From: Nitrosomonadales bacterium
GTDB taxonomy: Bacteria > Pseudomonadota > Gammaproteobacteria > Burkholderiales > Gallionellaceae
Assembly: GCA_016199835.1 (NCBI GenBank)
Contig: JACQFX010000013.1
Coordinates: forward strand, 1-64,000
Length of the DNA: 64,000 nucleotides
Reading direction: 5' to 3'
Positions 54,515 through 63,866 of the stretch are shown here, in pieces (positions within the stretch are counted from its first letter, which is position 1; each line of letters begins with the position of its first letter). A program made the position numbers and the translations under genes. Under the pieces are notes generated by a model that worked only from the letters and a program-made list of their open reading frames with translations, was not told where the DNA came from and made no database searches.

Positions 54515-54773
54515 AATTTAACTTCATGCTGGCTGGGTAAGGTCGCGGCAGTATAATCATGCTGAATGGTTTTCTGGTGCCAACCCTTAAAACGCCTAAC
54601 CGTGTTCGAGCGGGGCGCGCCCCTTGGCTTCGTTCGATGCAGGATGCGTGGATGATTAAATTTTTTCTACAGACTTCGTTAGTCTCCTTTTTCGAAAAAG
54701 CCAGGCGCATAAAGCAGTACACCCGGCAGCAGCATGAAATGCAATCACGGGGCCAGCCACGAAAAACGATTAA

Positions 54774-55706
54774 ATGAACCTGAACATTATTCTGTTACTT
54801 TTGCTTTTCGCAATTCCTCTATCAGTAAACAGCGCCGAGAATAGTCCTTCGCAGGCCCAGACCGCTGATCCGGCAGCGCCAGATGCGCCCTCCCGGCGTG
54901 TCCCCTTGCCGCCGAGCAAGCACGAGGTCGCACAAAGACTCGGCTTCACTGACATGTTCATCAATCAGTCCGATGCGGCGAAGCGCCTGGAAGCAAGTTC
55001 CAACGCAACAGCCAAGACAAAACACCAGGAGGCACAAGGTGCGCTTGCGGCAGCCCAAACGGCATTGGACACGGGCGATCTCAAGGAGGCTATCAACAAA
55101 TCGAGTATGGCCATGAGCCTGATGATGGAGGCCGCGAAACTCGTCCCGACAGCATCGCGCAAGGAAGATGCCCAAAGCAAATACCTCGTTACGTTGCGCA
55201 GCATGAATGATATGGAGGCAGCCTACAGGCGCAATCTCGAATCCAGCACGAACAAGGGCGACTCAAAACTCGATCCAGACCAGATACAGCGTATGAAGGA
55301 TGCCGCACAGACTCTTGCCGCCGATGGTAAGTACGACGAGGCCAACAAGGTGGTGTCCGTTGTCATGCGCGAGATATCGCACGCATTGAAAGGGCTGCTC
55401 GCCAATCAAACGATCTCGTACGAGATGAAATTCGCGACTCCGGCAGACGAGTACGCTTATGAGTTGAAACGCTACACCAGTCTTGAAGAAGCCATCCCGC
55501 TTGCGGTCGAGCGCCTGAATCTGCCGCCATCCATACTGGCCCTGATGGAATCGTATGTAAAAAAGGGCAAGGAAAAACGCGCACAGGCAGATGAGAGCGC
55601 GCAACGGCAAAACTTCGATGCGGCCATAAGGTATATCAAGGAAGGCACGGAGCTGCTGGAGACTGCACTCAAGGCGATAGGCGTGAGCGCGGAAGCGGCT
55701 CGTTAG
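54774..55706 (+). CDS. Exported helical protein, function unknown
   Basis: 310 residues with an N-terminal signal peptide (IILLLLLFAIPLSVNS). The mature part is almost all helix, rich in Ala/Lys/Glu, with repeat-like segments (KLDPDQIQRMKDAAQTLAAD; EANKVVSVVMREISHAL) that suggest TPR-like hairpins. No family recognised. Its stop directly abuts the stop of convergent recO. Likely periplasmic. Confidence 0.68.
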   Translation: MNLNIILLLLLFAIPLSVNSAENSPSQAQTADPAAPDAPSRRVPLPPSKHEVAQRLGFTDMFINQSDAAKRLEASSNATAKTKHQEAQGALAAAQTALDTGDLKEAINKSSMAMSLMMEAAKLVPTASRKEDAQSKYLVTLRSMNDMEAAYRRNLESSTNKGDSKLDPDQIQRMKDAAQTLAADGKYDEANKVVSVVMREISHALKGLLANQTISYEMKFATPADEYAYELKRYTSLEEAIPLAVERLNLPPSILALMESYVKKGKEKRAQADESAQRQNFDAAIRYIKEGTELLETALKAIGVSAEAAR

Positions 55707-56423
55707 TCAGTTTTTCAGCAAGTCCTTGATCAGTTCCCGCGTATGCAGCACCTTGCCGGCAAGATGGTGGTTCAGCAACATGCGCATCAATTGCTTGCTC
55801 TGCTGCGCGCTGAGCGGATCGTGGTAATCGTCGGCGGCCATGTCGAGCAGCGTCTTGCCCAATAGCGGCAAGCCTTCTTCCACATCGCGCGAAGCACCGT
55901 GCTCGATCACATAGTTGTAATGTGCGCCCGGCTCTATCGGCTTGTCGCTGCCCGCCTCATGTTCCAGCAGCAGCGCATACCCCAGCTCCTGCAACATATG
56001 CTTCTCGAAGCAGCGCAAGGTCGCAGCGTGATCGGTTTCGTGCGCCAAACGTTGCAAGGTCATCAGGTAGTAATCGAACAGAGCCGCATGCGGATCGTCG
56101 CGCGCCATCAGGTTAAGCAACAACTCGTTCAGATAGAAACCACACAGCAGCGCCGTACTCTGCAACTGCGGCTGACCGCCCTGCCACTCGGCGCTGTGCA
56201 ATGTTCTCACCTCGCCCTTACCGAACCAGGAAAGTTCGAGCGGCTGGAAGTTCATCAGCAGGCCTCGCAACGCAGAACGCGGTCGCCGCGCGCCACGGGC
56301 CACCATCGCAAGGCGACCATGATTGCGGCTGAAAACCTCCAGCAATAAACTGGTCTCACGAAAAGGGTAACTGTGCAGGATGAAGGCGGGCTGATTTTCC
56401 AGCCGGTGCTTATGCGCGCTCAT
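55707..56423 (-). CDS. recO: DNA repair protein RecO
   Basis: 238 residues from the ATG at 56423. N-terminal OB fold (PAFILHSYPFRETSLLLEVF, GRLAMVARGARRPRSALRG), then the helical domain (LCGFYLNELLLNLMARDDPH). It loads RecA with RecR and anneals single strands. In most relatives it directly follows era. Here 5.3 kb of accessory genes separate the two. Confidence 0.92.
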   Translation of the reverse strand: MSAHKHRLENQPAFILHSYPFRETSLLLEVFSRNHGRLAMVARGARRPRSALRGLLMNFQPLELSWFGKGEVRTLHSAEWQGGQPQLQSTALLCGFYLNELLLNLMARDDPHAALFDYYLMTLQRLAHETDHAATLRCFEKHMLQELGYALLLEHEAGSDKPIEPGAHYNYVIEHGASRDVEEGLPLLGKTLLDMAADDYHDPLSAQQSKQLMRMLLNHHLAGKVLHTRELIKDLLKN

Positions 56424-56469
56424 TGTCCGCAAGTTGCCTGATTGGTCGGCAACATCTTTTCAAAAATAC

Positions 56470-56847
56470 TCATGCAGCCTGCCGAAGCTGTGAAGAAGAT
56501 TTGATCAAGCATTCAGCCGGTATACCCAACCCTTCATGCAAGCGGCGTATCATCGGCAGCGTCAGCGGACGCGTGTGATTCAACACCTCATACACGCGGT
56601 TTAACCCGCCTATCATCGGCTGCAAATCTTTCGGCTTCAGCCCCAGACTTTCCATGCGAAACTTGATCGCCTCAATCGGATCGGGCAACTCCATCGGGTA
56701 ATGTTTGCGTTCGTAAGCTTCCACCAGCGTGACCAGCACATCCAGTCGCTCCCCTTCCGACGTATTGGCGCGCGCCGTCATCAATCCTTCAAGGTCCTTG
56801 AGCGCTGCACGGTAATCCGCTTTGGTCTTGATCGGTTTAATGTCCAT
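56470..56847 (-). CDS. higA: HigA-type antitoxin
   Basis: 125 residues. An N-terminal KADYRAALKDLEGLMTARA and a C-terminal Xre-type HTH (LGLKPKDLQPMIGGLNRVYE, PLTLPMIRRLHEGLGIP) form the HigA fold of HigBA modules with a reversed gene order. It neutralises HigB and represses the operon. 8 bp after the toxin gene. Confidence 0.88.
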   Translation of the reverse strand: MDIKPIKTKADYRAALKDLEGLMTARANTSEGERLDVLVTLVEAYERKHYPMELPDPIEAIKFRMESLGLKPKDLQPMIGGLNRVYEVLNHTRPLTLPMIRRLHEGLGIPAECLIKSSSQLRQAA

Positions 56848-56855
56848 GTTTCACC

Positions 56856-57158
56856 TCATATCGTTTGCGCATCTATCGCGTCATACTGTTTGTGTGTGCC
56901 GATGGAGCGGATATAGGCCACGCGATAAGCGTAATTGATCCATACCACCAGCCGGTATTTGTTGCCCGCGATGTTGAATACCACCCGCCCATCTTTCAGG
57001 ATGCTGGCATTTCCAAAATCTGCCTTCACCGCAGCGGGAGAAGCCCAATCCGCTGCCAGTACTTGCCGATACCACGCGAGGCACGGCTCGCGTGCATCCT
57101 GATAGCCGGGATTGTTTTCCCAGAAAGCTTTAAGGGTGGATAAGGTAATCACACGCAT
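56856..57158 (-). CDS. higB: HigB-type mRNA interferase toxin
   Basis: 100 residues. RelE-superfamily HigB_toxin family: ITLSTLKAFWENNPGYQDA, then FNIAGNKYRLVVWINYAYRV and YIRSIGTHKQYDAIDAQTI. It cleaves ribosome-bound mRNA when freed from HigA. Toxin-first order is typical of higBA. Its start is 55 bp from the nucleotidyltransferase stop. Confidence 0.9.
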   Translation of the reverse strand: MRVITLSTLKAFWENNPGYQDAREPCLAWYRQVLAADWASPAAVKADFGNASILKDGRVVFNIAGNKYRLVVWINYAYRVAYIRSIGTHKQYDAIDAQTI

Positions 57159-57212
57159 GGATGCATTTTAGTCCCATTTTGGGATTGCGAGCAATTAAAA
57201 TTCAGGCTGTAT

Positions 57213-57980
57213 CTATCCCAAGGCATCCCGGAAGTATCGGCTCATCTTTTCCTGCAATTCCGTTTGCACCGGGGTTCTGGAAACATCTGCAACCACTGCA
57301 TCCAGACGCGCAATTTCGCGTTCAAGGAATGAATGAATTACCGGAATGCGCAAGCCGTTATCCATTTCCGCACCTGATTTTTTCAACTCGGCTAATTTGA
57401 CAATGCTGTTCTTCAACTCGCCATCTTTCACCACCCCAGCCACCAGATCATCAAAAGCCATCGGCACAACTCCCTGCCCGCGCTCTATCCATAAACAGGC
57501 CAGAACCGGGCGCAGCACATAGAAATATTTCTTCATCCACACCATTTCGCCTTGCAGATATTCGCGAAAGTTTCCCTTCGCCATGTGCAGGTAGTGATGG
57601 AGGCAAGTGGCGGGCTGATAAAAATCTTGCGCAAGCAAACGGTACGCTGCCATCGCCTCCGCATCTTCCCGGTACACAATCGGCGACGCAAGCCATTCCA
57701 GCAACACGGGGTTGGATTTTTTCATCAGGCGCAAACTCTTGCGCAAATCCCAACCATTCGCATCCAGCAAGTCGTCGTCAATGGGTAATTCGATCACATC
57801 GCGCCCTTCTTCGACGGATAGATACCAGTCGCGCGGGTGGCAATAGATAAAACGCACATCCCAATCGCTATCGGCAGAAGCGAAGCCCCAGCCACGGCTG
57901 CCAGATTCACAGGCGTAAAGAATCCGCACTTCGTGTTCGGCTTCGATGCGAGTGAGTGTTTCTTGAATGCGTTGATGCAT
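57213..57980 (-). CDS. RlaP-like nucleotidyltransferase
   Basis: 255 residues from the ATG at 57980 (TTAAGGGGAGGGTG upstream); the frame is open upstream to 58064. Nucleotidyltransferase active site GSRGWGFASADSDWDVRFIY (GS-x-GWG-x4-SDWD). It matches the RlaP / COG3541 family, some members of which sit beside RNA ligases in RNA repair loci. No RNA ligase is seen here. A stand-alone accessory copy, possibly a defence or stress gene beside HigBA. Confidence 0.78.
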   Translation of the reverse strand: MHQRIQETLTRIEAEHEVRILYACESGSRGWGFASADSDWDVRFIYCHPRDWYLSVEEGRDVIELPIDDDLLDANGWDLRKSLRLMKKSNPVLLEWLASPIVYREDAEAMAAYRLLAQDFYQPATCLHHYLHMAKGNFREYLQGEMVWMKKYFYVLRPVLACLWIERGQGVVPMAFDDLVAGVVKDGELKNSIVKLAELKKSGAEMDNGLRIPVIHSFLEREIARLDAVVADVSRTPVQTELQEKMSRYFRDALG

Positions 57981-57990
57981 CACCCTCCCC

Positions 57991-58354
57991 TTAATTTTTC
58001 CAATCGCGTTTTCCGTGTTGGGAATAGCCATAGCTGTCCAAAACGTTCGCAATTTGCAGTGCATTGCAGAGGCCGGTGTGATTGCGCTCTTTCAGCTCAG
58101 CCATTTTTTCCAGTGCGCCCAAGGTTCCAAACTCTCCGACACCAGCCAATTCTCAATGAGCGAGGAACGCATTCTGCGCCAGGGTGTGCCACTCCATGAA
58201 CCGATCTGTTCTGGCAAATACCCGGCAACGGATCAAGCCAATGGCTCATTCGGACAGTCAGGGAATGCTCCCCAACGGTCAGCAGCATGCTGATCCATCC
58301 GGCATTGCAATCGCCGAGCTTTACTACCAAGTTTTGATTAAGCGGTTCGGTCAT
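57991..58354 (-). pseudogene. Decayed small gene(s) upstream of the nucleotidyltransferase
   Basis: Coding-like pieces appear in different frames. One is AGWISMLLTVGEHSLTVRMS followed by HWLDPLP (frame from ATG 58354). Others are DRFMEWHTLAQNAFLAH, ended by TGA, and MAELKERNHTGLCNALQIAN with VLDSYGYSQHGKRDWKN, ended by TAA at 57991. At least two frame changes would be needed to join them. I infer one or two degraded small genes. No family is certain. Confidence 0.4.
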
Positions 58355-58438
58355 CGCCGCATCTCCCACACAATCTGACTTCGACACATTTAATTCCACA
58401 ATATTTTCATGCGGTGCAATAACGATTGCACCGCAGAC

Positions 58439-58627
58439 TCAGTCATCCAGCCATATTCCCAGGAGAATACCTGCCAAAAATGCCTTGCCGAGACCGCCCT
58501 TCGATTTTTTGCGTCTGTCTTCCGGCGCAGCCAAGCCGGAGCAGGCAATTCCGATAACCCCAAGGAAAAAAACAACGGCGAAGAACAGCAACAATGCCCA
58601 TATCGCACCCTCGACAACGGTTTCCAT
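58439..58627 (-). CDS. Small two-helix membrane protein (62 aa)
   Basis: The ATG at 58627 follows AAGGAGGCCGC, an excellent ribosome binding site, which selects this frame over the longer overlapping one. Helix 1 is WALLLFFAVVFFLGVIGIAC. A basic loop (PEDRRKKSKGGLGK) precedes a short hydrophobic C-terminal stretch (AFLAGILLGIWLDD). No family recognised. Confidence 0.65.
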   Translation of the reverse strand: METVVEGAIWALLLFFAVVFFLGVIGIACSGLAAPEDRRKKSKGGLGKAFLAGILLGIWLDD

Positions 58628-58696
58628 GCGGCCTCCTTAGAAAGGTTTCCGCTAGAAAGTCTAACACTGGATAAGCTCAAAACCTGAGCCTGCCTG

Positions 58697-61686
58697 TCAC
58701 TCCGCCCGTGCCAGATTCAATGCCAGCAAACGCCGCAATACTTCTTCGTCCGCCATCTCTGGCGTGTAGTCGTTCCAACCATAAGCCTTGGCGACAGCGG
58801 CATCGAGCGTCTTGTGCGCGTTGTCCAGCCATGAAGGGCGGGCGTTGTAGAGGTTGGTGAGGGTGCGCTTTTTTAAATCCGCTTCGTGTCCGGGTTTAGC
58901 AACAGGGCGCAACGGATAGCCCGCTTTTTCTTCTTCCGGTGTGCGCAGCCAGTCCGTCCATTCGAGCGGGTTGAGCCAGTTGTTGCGGAGGGTGTTCAGG
59001 GTTTGTGCGGCGGCGGCAATTTCAACGTCCTCTGCCGTAGGGGCGTGATTCATCACGCCCTGTTCGGTGTTGGGCGCGATGAATCGCGCCCCTACGGGAA
59101 ATGGAAAAGTCTCGAAGGTGAGCGTGGAGTTGTAGCGCGGGTCGTTGCCCATGCCCATGCGTCCGCCTTTGGCCAACGCCCAAACAATATGCAAGCGCGA
59201 AGACAGTATGCCGAATAACGCATCGCTGTCCGACGGAATGACGATGAGACTGTGTTCCGGCGCGACGCTGATCGGGAAGCTGACGAAGAAACGGTGCTTG
59301 GCGGTTTCCGGTGTGGCGATATAGCGTTGCAGCCCGGCAAGTTTGGCGCGCAATCCGGGACGCGCCTCGCCATGCCGCCACCATTTTTCGGCGCGTGCTT
59401 TTCGATTGTTGCCGATGCGAGTTGGCTTGACGTGCTCGACAACATAAGCGAACGGCGCTTCATAAAGCGCGGCGTGCTGCTCATCCATCAAAGCAAAATC
59501 GATCACCCAATCGCCCGCCCAGCGACGCGTGATGTCGGAGCCATTGTAGATAGGCTTCAACACGTCCGAGTTCGGCTTGCCGTGCGGGTTCGGTAGCTTG
59601 AGCCATGCCTGCGCGGTTGCGGAGGGCACTTTGAAAGCGCCAGCAAGACATAAGCCGAAGTATGACCACCCGGCATTTTCCTTGAGCGGCAATGCACCAG
59701 TCAGGTCGTTGCCGCCATCGCCGCCTGCGGTGAGATCGGCATGAATGTTTGCTACGGCCTGCCCATCAAGCAGAGTTGGTTGCCCGTGATTTTTAGCACC
59801 GAAGCACACCAGCGATACGCGCACCGCCGCACCTTCGTTGATCCACTCTTCGTCGCTCCACGCATTGAATATTTGCCCGCTCTCCAGTATGCGTTCCAAC
59901 ACCGGGCGATTGCGCTTCTGCCGCAGCGAATTGGTGGCAACCAGTCCGGCGCGCTGGCACTTGCCCGCTTCGATCTGGGCGCGAGATTTCTCGAACCAGT
60001 AGGTGACAAGATCAGCGCCGCCGGGCACGCGATCTGCGTAGCACAGACGCAAGGCTTCGCTGTAATCGTCGCCCAGTTCTGCGCGCATTTTTTTGTCGCC
60101 GAGGAAGGGCGGGTTGCCGATGATGACATCGACGGTGGGCCATTGCGCTTCGTCAAACAAATTGCTTTTCACGTTTGTCCCTTCCCCTTCAGGGGGAAGG
60201 TTAGGATGGGGGTGTGTTTCACTCCCGGCATTCACCCCATCCCCACCCCAGCCCTCCCCTTGAAGGGGAGGGAGTAAAACCAAGGCATCCCGATGTTCGA
60301 TGTGCTCCAGCGATTGCAGAATTGGGTTCTTACGGATGGGATAGCCGTTTTTGAGCATCCACTGGATTTCGCCTATCCACACGGTGACGCGCGCGAGCTC
60401 TGCCGCGTAGGGGTTGAGTTCGATGCCCAGCACGTTAGCGGGTGAAACTTCGATACTGACCTGACGGTGCAGGCCGAGTTGTTCGGCTTCGAGGTTGGCC
60501 TTGTGTTCGAGGTCTTTCAATGCACGCAGGGCGAGGTATAAAAAATTGCCACTGCCACAGGCAGGGTCGAGCACTTTGAAATTCTTCAGTCGTTCGAGGT
60601 AGGCGATGAATGCAGTTTGCGCTTCCTGCATGGCGGTCTTCGAACCTTTGCCGCCTTTTTCGTACATCGCCACGCGCTCGGCGATGATCTGTTTCGCAGC
60701 TTCCCATTCCGCCGCCAGCGGTTCGACCACCACGGGGTTGATGATACGCATGATGGATTGCTGGTCGGTGTAATGCGCGCCGAGCTGGGAACGTTTCTTC
60801 GGGTCGAGGCCGCGCTCGAACAGTGTGCCGAAGATGGAAGGTTCGATGCCGCTCCAGTCAAGCTTGGCTGCTTCATGCAGGATTTTTATTTCGGCAGTAT
60901 CGAGTGGAGGCGCATTGCCATACGCCCCTACATGCTCGAACAAGCCACCGTTGAACCAGTGGATGTCTTCCAGCGCAAAGTCGCCCCCTTGCGCATAGCA
61001 TTGAATAGTTCTTCGAGGCGCGCAGAAAGCTTGGCAGGGTCGGTCTGACTTTTGTCTAACAGGCGCTCGAATAATTTCTCAGGCAGCAGGTCAGCATCTT
61101 CCGCGAAGAGACAAAACAGGCATTGGTTGAGGAAGTGTGCCACCGCTTGCGGGGCGTGACCTCTGCTGTTCAGCGCCTGCGCGAGAGCGGCAAACTTGCC
61201 CGCTGCTTCTTCGGTGATCTGCGCGATGGTACGTTGTGGATGAAATTTGTCGGGGGCGGTGAATAGCCAGTGCAGCTTATCGAGATTAGTTGGCTCCCCG
61301 ATGTCTTGCAGCGCGATGGTATGAACTTCGGAAGGCGCGTTGGTAAAGTGGGTGTGTATCTGGATGATCTGCGTATCACACACCACCAGCAGCGGCGGGT
61401 TATCCAGCGCCAGCGCATAGGTCATCAGTTGCTTGAGCGCTGCATCAAGATTTCTGTCCGGCGCTTTATACTCGAAGGCGAAGCAACCTTTTTTCCACAC
61501 GTCCGCCCAGCCATGCTTGCTGCCCGTCTTGGTGACGCCACGCTCGAAGCAGTAAGTATCTGCGGTAGCGGGTGCAGGGGCTGGAACATCGATTAGCGCG
61601 CATAGATCAGCGAAATGTGCCTGATAACTTTGCCGCTCGGTGAGCATGCTACCTTGCCACTTTGCGATGAACTGTTGCGGGGTCAT
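58697..61686 (-). pseudogene. MmeI-like type IIL restriction-modification enzyme, frameshifted
   Basis: A single polypeptide gene of about 996 residues after repair. The 5' part (from 61686) has the nuclease motif D62-x9-E72-x-K74 within ADVWKKGCFAFEYK. At a run of five Cs (60984-60988; five Gs on the coding strand, six needed) the frame shifts: continuation GDFALEDIHWFNGGLFEHVG is read only in the second frame. The 3' part carries the adenine methylase motifs LDPACGSGNFLYL and IIGNPPFLGDKKM and a C-terminal specificity region. In between sits an in-frame repeat insertion (60179-60272). As written, nuclease and methylase are uncoupled and the enzyme should be inactive unless reversion or slippage occurs. 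Confidence 0.88.
60179..60272. repeat. Repeat pair inserted in frame in the methyltransferase
   Basis: Two inverted copies of a CCCCATCC...CCTTCCCCTT-AAGGGGA unit, each with its own hairpin (CCTTCCCCTTCAGGGGGAAGG and CCCTCCCCTTGAAGGGGAGGG). On the coding strand they translate in frame to PPLQGEGWGGDGVNAGSETH and PHPNLPPEGEGTN between EHIEHRDA and FDEAQWPTVDV. Related to the intergenic copy at 34889-34941. Confidence 0.8.
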
Positions 61687-61768
61687 TAAGCCATCACTCC
61701 TCAGCTAGCTCCGATGATAAATGCCGGGCTGCGCTACGCCAACCCGCCACCGTTAATTCAACGCTTCC

Positions 61769-62656
61769 TCATTCGTAACCCAGCGATTTCAGCACTTGCG
61801 GATTGTCGGCCCAGCCGCTGCGCACCTTGACGAACACTTCGAGGAAGACTTTTCCGTCGAACAATTTCTCCATGTCCAGCCGCGCCTGGGTGGCGATCTC
61901 CTTGAGTTTGGCGCCGCCCTTGCCGATGAGCATGGCCTTGTGCGCCTCCTTGTCCACCAGGATGGCGGCGTTGATGCGGCGCAACTTGCCTTCCATCTTG
62001 AACTGTTCGACCTGCACGCTGACCGAGTAAGGCAGCTCTTCGCCCGTGAAGCGGAATATTTTTTCGCGCAGCAGTTCGGCTGCGAGGAAGCGCTCGTTGC
62101 GGTCGGTAATCTCGTCCGCCGCATAGATAGGATCGCCTTCTGGCAGGTATTCGCGTATGGCTTCGACCAGGGTGTCGAGTTGCTTGTCCAGCTTGGCGCT
62201 CACCGGCACGATGGCGGCAAAATGAAACTCGGTGGCAATGCCCTCGATGAACGGTAGCAGCTCGCTCTTGTCCACCATCACATCTACCTTGTTGATGACC
62301 AGAATCACCGGCACGTCGGTCGGCAACATTTTCAACACCTGTTCGTCGCGCTCGTCAAAATGCCGTGCTTCGAGCACGAACAGCACCACGTTCACGTCGC
62401 GCATGCTGCTGGTCACCACGCGGTTCATGCCGCGATTCAGTGCGTTCATGTGCTGGGTCTGAAAACCCGGCGTGTCCACGAACACGAACTGGCTGTGCTC
62501 GTCGGTAAGGATGCCGGTGATGCGATGGCGCGTGGTCTGCGCCTTGCGCGAAGTGATGCTGATCTTCTGCCCGATCAGATGATTCAGCAGCGTGGACTTG
62601 CCGACGTTGGGGCGCCCTACGATAGTGATGAAGCCGCTACGAAATGTGCTCGTCAT
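61769..62656 (-). CDS. era: GTPase Era
   Basis: 295 residues from the ATG at 62656. G1 [16 protein letters not shown], the Era-specific [12 protein letters not shown] (G2), [18 protein letters not shown] (G3), NKVDV (G4), and a C-terminal KH domain ([20 protein letters not shown]). It binds 16S rRNA and is needed for 30S maturation. Downstream of rnc as usual, but separated by a 147-bp spacer containing an inverted repeat. Confidence 0.95.
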   Translation of the reverse strand: MTSTFRSGFITIVGRPNVGKSTLLNHLIGQKISITSRKAQTTRHRITGILTDEHSQFVFVDTPGFQTQHMNALNRGMNRVVTSSMRDVNVVLFVLEARHFDERDEQVLKMLPTDVPVILVINKVDVMVDKSELLPFIEGIATEFHFAAIVPVSAKLDKQLDTLVEAIREYLPEGDPIYAADEITDRNERFLAAELLREKIFRFTGEELPYSVSVQVEQFKMEGKLRRINAAILVDKEAHKAMLIGKGGAKLKEIATQARLDMEKLFDGKVFLEVFVKVRSGWADNPQVLKSLGYE

Positions 62657-62669
62657 AAAATCCTTAATT

Positions 62670-62793
62670 AACCACGGAAAACACGGATGACACGGAAAAG
62701 GCAAAAGGCGCAAATGAGCCGCAAGGGATTACTGGATACTTGTTCTGGATAAATGGGTTTGATTTTTCCGTGTCATCCGTGTTTTCCGTGGTT
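62670..62793. repeat. Perfect 30-bp inverted repeat between rnc and era
   Basis: 62670-62699 (AACCACGGAAAACACGGATG...) and 62764-62793 are exact reverse complements, separated by 64 nt. The arm contains the ACGGAAAACACGGA string known from widespread intergenic repeats. It interrupts a gene pair that is usually adjacent or overlapping. Confidence 0.85.
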
Positions 62794-62803
62794 GAAATGT
62801 TTT

Positions 62804-63472
62804 TCAAGAGAATATCTTCCGGTAAGCCGCTTCGGCGGCAGCCTGTTCCGCTGCTCGACGACTGACGCCTTCGCCATGCGTGATGAGCTTCAATTGCGCG
62901 ATCTCGCATGCGACCTTGAATAATTGTGCATGCGCCTCGCCCTGTATGGCCGCCACGGTGTATTGCGGCAGCGCGAGTTTTTTGCCTTGCAGGTATTCCT
63001 GCAACAGGGTCTTGGCATCCTTACCCAGAGCCTGCACATCGGCCTGTTTGATATAGGGCACATACAGGCCGAGCACCACTTGCTGCGCGGCATCGAAACC
63101 ACCATCGAGGAACACCGCGCCAAACAAGGCTTCCATCGCATCGGCGAGTATAGAGGGACGGCGATGCCCGGCGCTCTTGCGCTCGCCTTCGCCCAGCTGC
63201 AGCAGTTCGCCCAGATCGAGTTGCTGCGCCAGCGTGTACAGCGTTTGCTGGTTCACCAGATTGGAGCGCACGCGCGACAGGTCGCCTTCCGGCAAATCGG
63301 GATAAGCATCGTACAGATGTTTGGCGACCGTACAGTTCAACACGCTGTCGCCTAGAAATTCCAGCCGTTCGTTGTGCGCCTGGCTGTGGCTGCGATGCGT
63401 CAGCGCGCGCTGCAACAACTGCGGCTGCGCGAACGTGTAGCCGAGACGGCGGCACAGCGCTTCGCGGCTCAT
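62804..63472 (-). CDS. rnc: Ribonuclease III
   Basis: 222 residues. Catalytic signature [20 protein letters not shown], the second acidic site [20 protein letters not shown] and a C-terminal dsRNA-binding domain ([20 protein letters not shown]...[16 protein letters not shown]). It cleaves double-stranded RNA, including rRNA precursors and leader hairpins. Its start abuts the DUF4845 stop. Confidence 0.95.
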   Translation of the reverse strand: MSREALCRRLGYTFAQPQLLQRALTHRSHSQAHNERLEFLGDSVLNCTVAKHLYDAYPDLPEGDLSRVRSNLVNQQTLYTLAQQLDLGELLQLGEGERKSAGHRRPSILADAMEALFGAVFLDGGFDAAQQVVLGLYVPYIKQADVQALGKDAKTLLQEYLQGKKLALPQYTVAAIQGEAHAQLFKVACEIAQLKLITHGEGVSRRAAEQAAAEAAYRKIFS

Positions 63473-63844
63473 TTATTTTGCATCGCTGCCGGGATTGAAA
63501 TCGAGCAACAGGCTGATGTTGGCGAACAGCGGCACTTTCACCGAGTAAGTCGCACTCAGCGACAGGCCGCCCCCCTCCCTGCCGATGTCGATGTCATCTG
63601 CCTTGATCGCGCTGATATTGGAGACCTGCGCGCGTTTGCTGTACGCAAGCAGGATGTCACTGTCCCTGGCTTTCTGCAATTCCGGGTCATGCGCGACAGA
63701 GACGAAGGCGCTCTTGATCGAGGCATTCTCGATATACGCCGGGATAAGGCGCATACCCAGGATCACTGCCAATATCAGCACTATCACCGTCATCATAAAA
63801 CCGGAGAAGCTTATGCCGCGCTGCCTGTTAGCCATGGTCTTCAT
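63473..63844 (-). CDS. DUF4845-domain protein
   Basis: 123 residues from the ATG at 63844 (AAAGGACGCGTG upstream). An N-terminal helix following QRGISFSGF (VIVLILAVILGMRLIPAYIE), resembling a pilin-like start, and a small periplasmic domain. DUF4845 genes lie between lepB and rnc in many betaproteobacteria. Role unknown. Confidence 0.85.
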   Translation of the reverse strand: MKTMANRQRGISFSGFMMTVIVLILAVILGMRLIPAYIENASIKSAFVSVAHDPELQKARDSDILLAYSKRAQVSNISAIKADDIDIGREGGGLSLSATYSVKVPLFANISLLLDFNPGSDAK

Positions 63845-63866
63845 CACGCGTCCTTTCACTCGTCAC

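Noticed and set aside
54559..54777. 72-codon frame before the exported helical protein
   Set aside because: No start signals, and its end overlaps the real gene start.
58390..58680. 96-codon minus-strand frame overlapping the 62-aa membrane protein
   Set aside because: The overlapping 62-codon frame has a strong Shine-Dalgarno and clear membrane helices; this one has neither.
59741..60277. 178-codon plus-strand frame within the restriction-modification gene
   Set aside because: Antisense to a methyltransferase with clear motifs; partly created by the GC-rich repeat.
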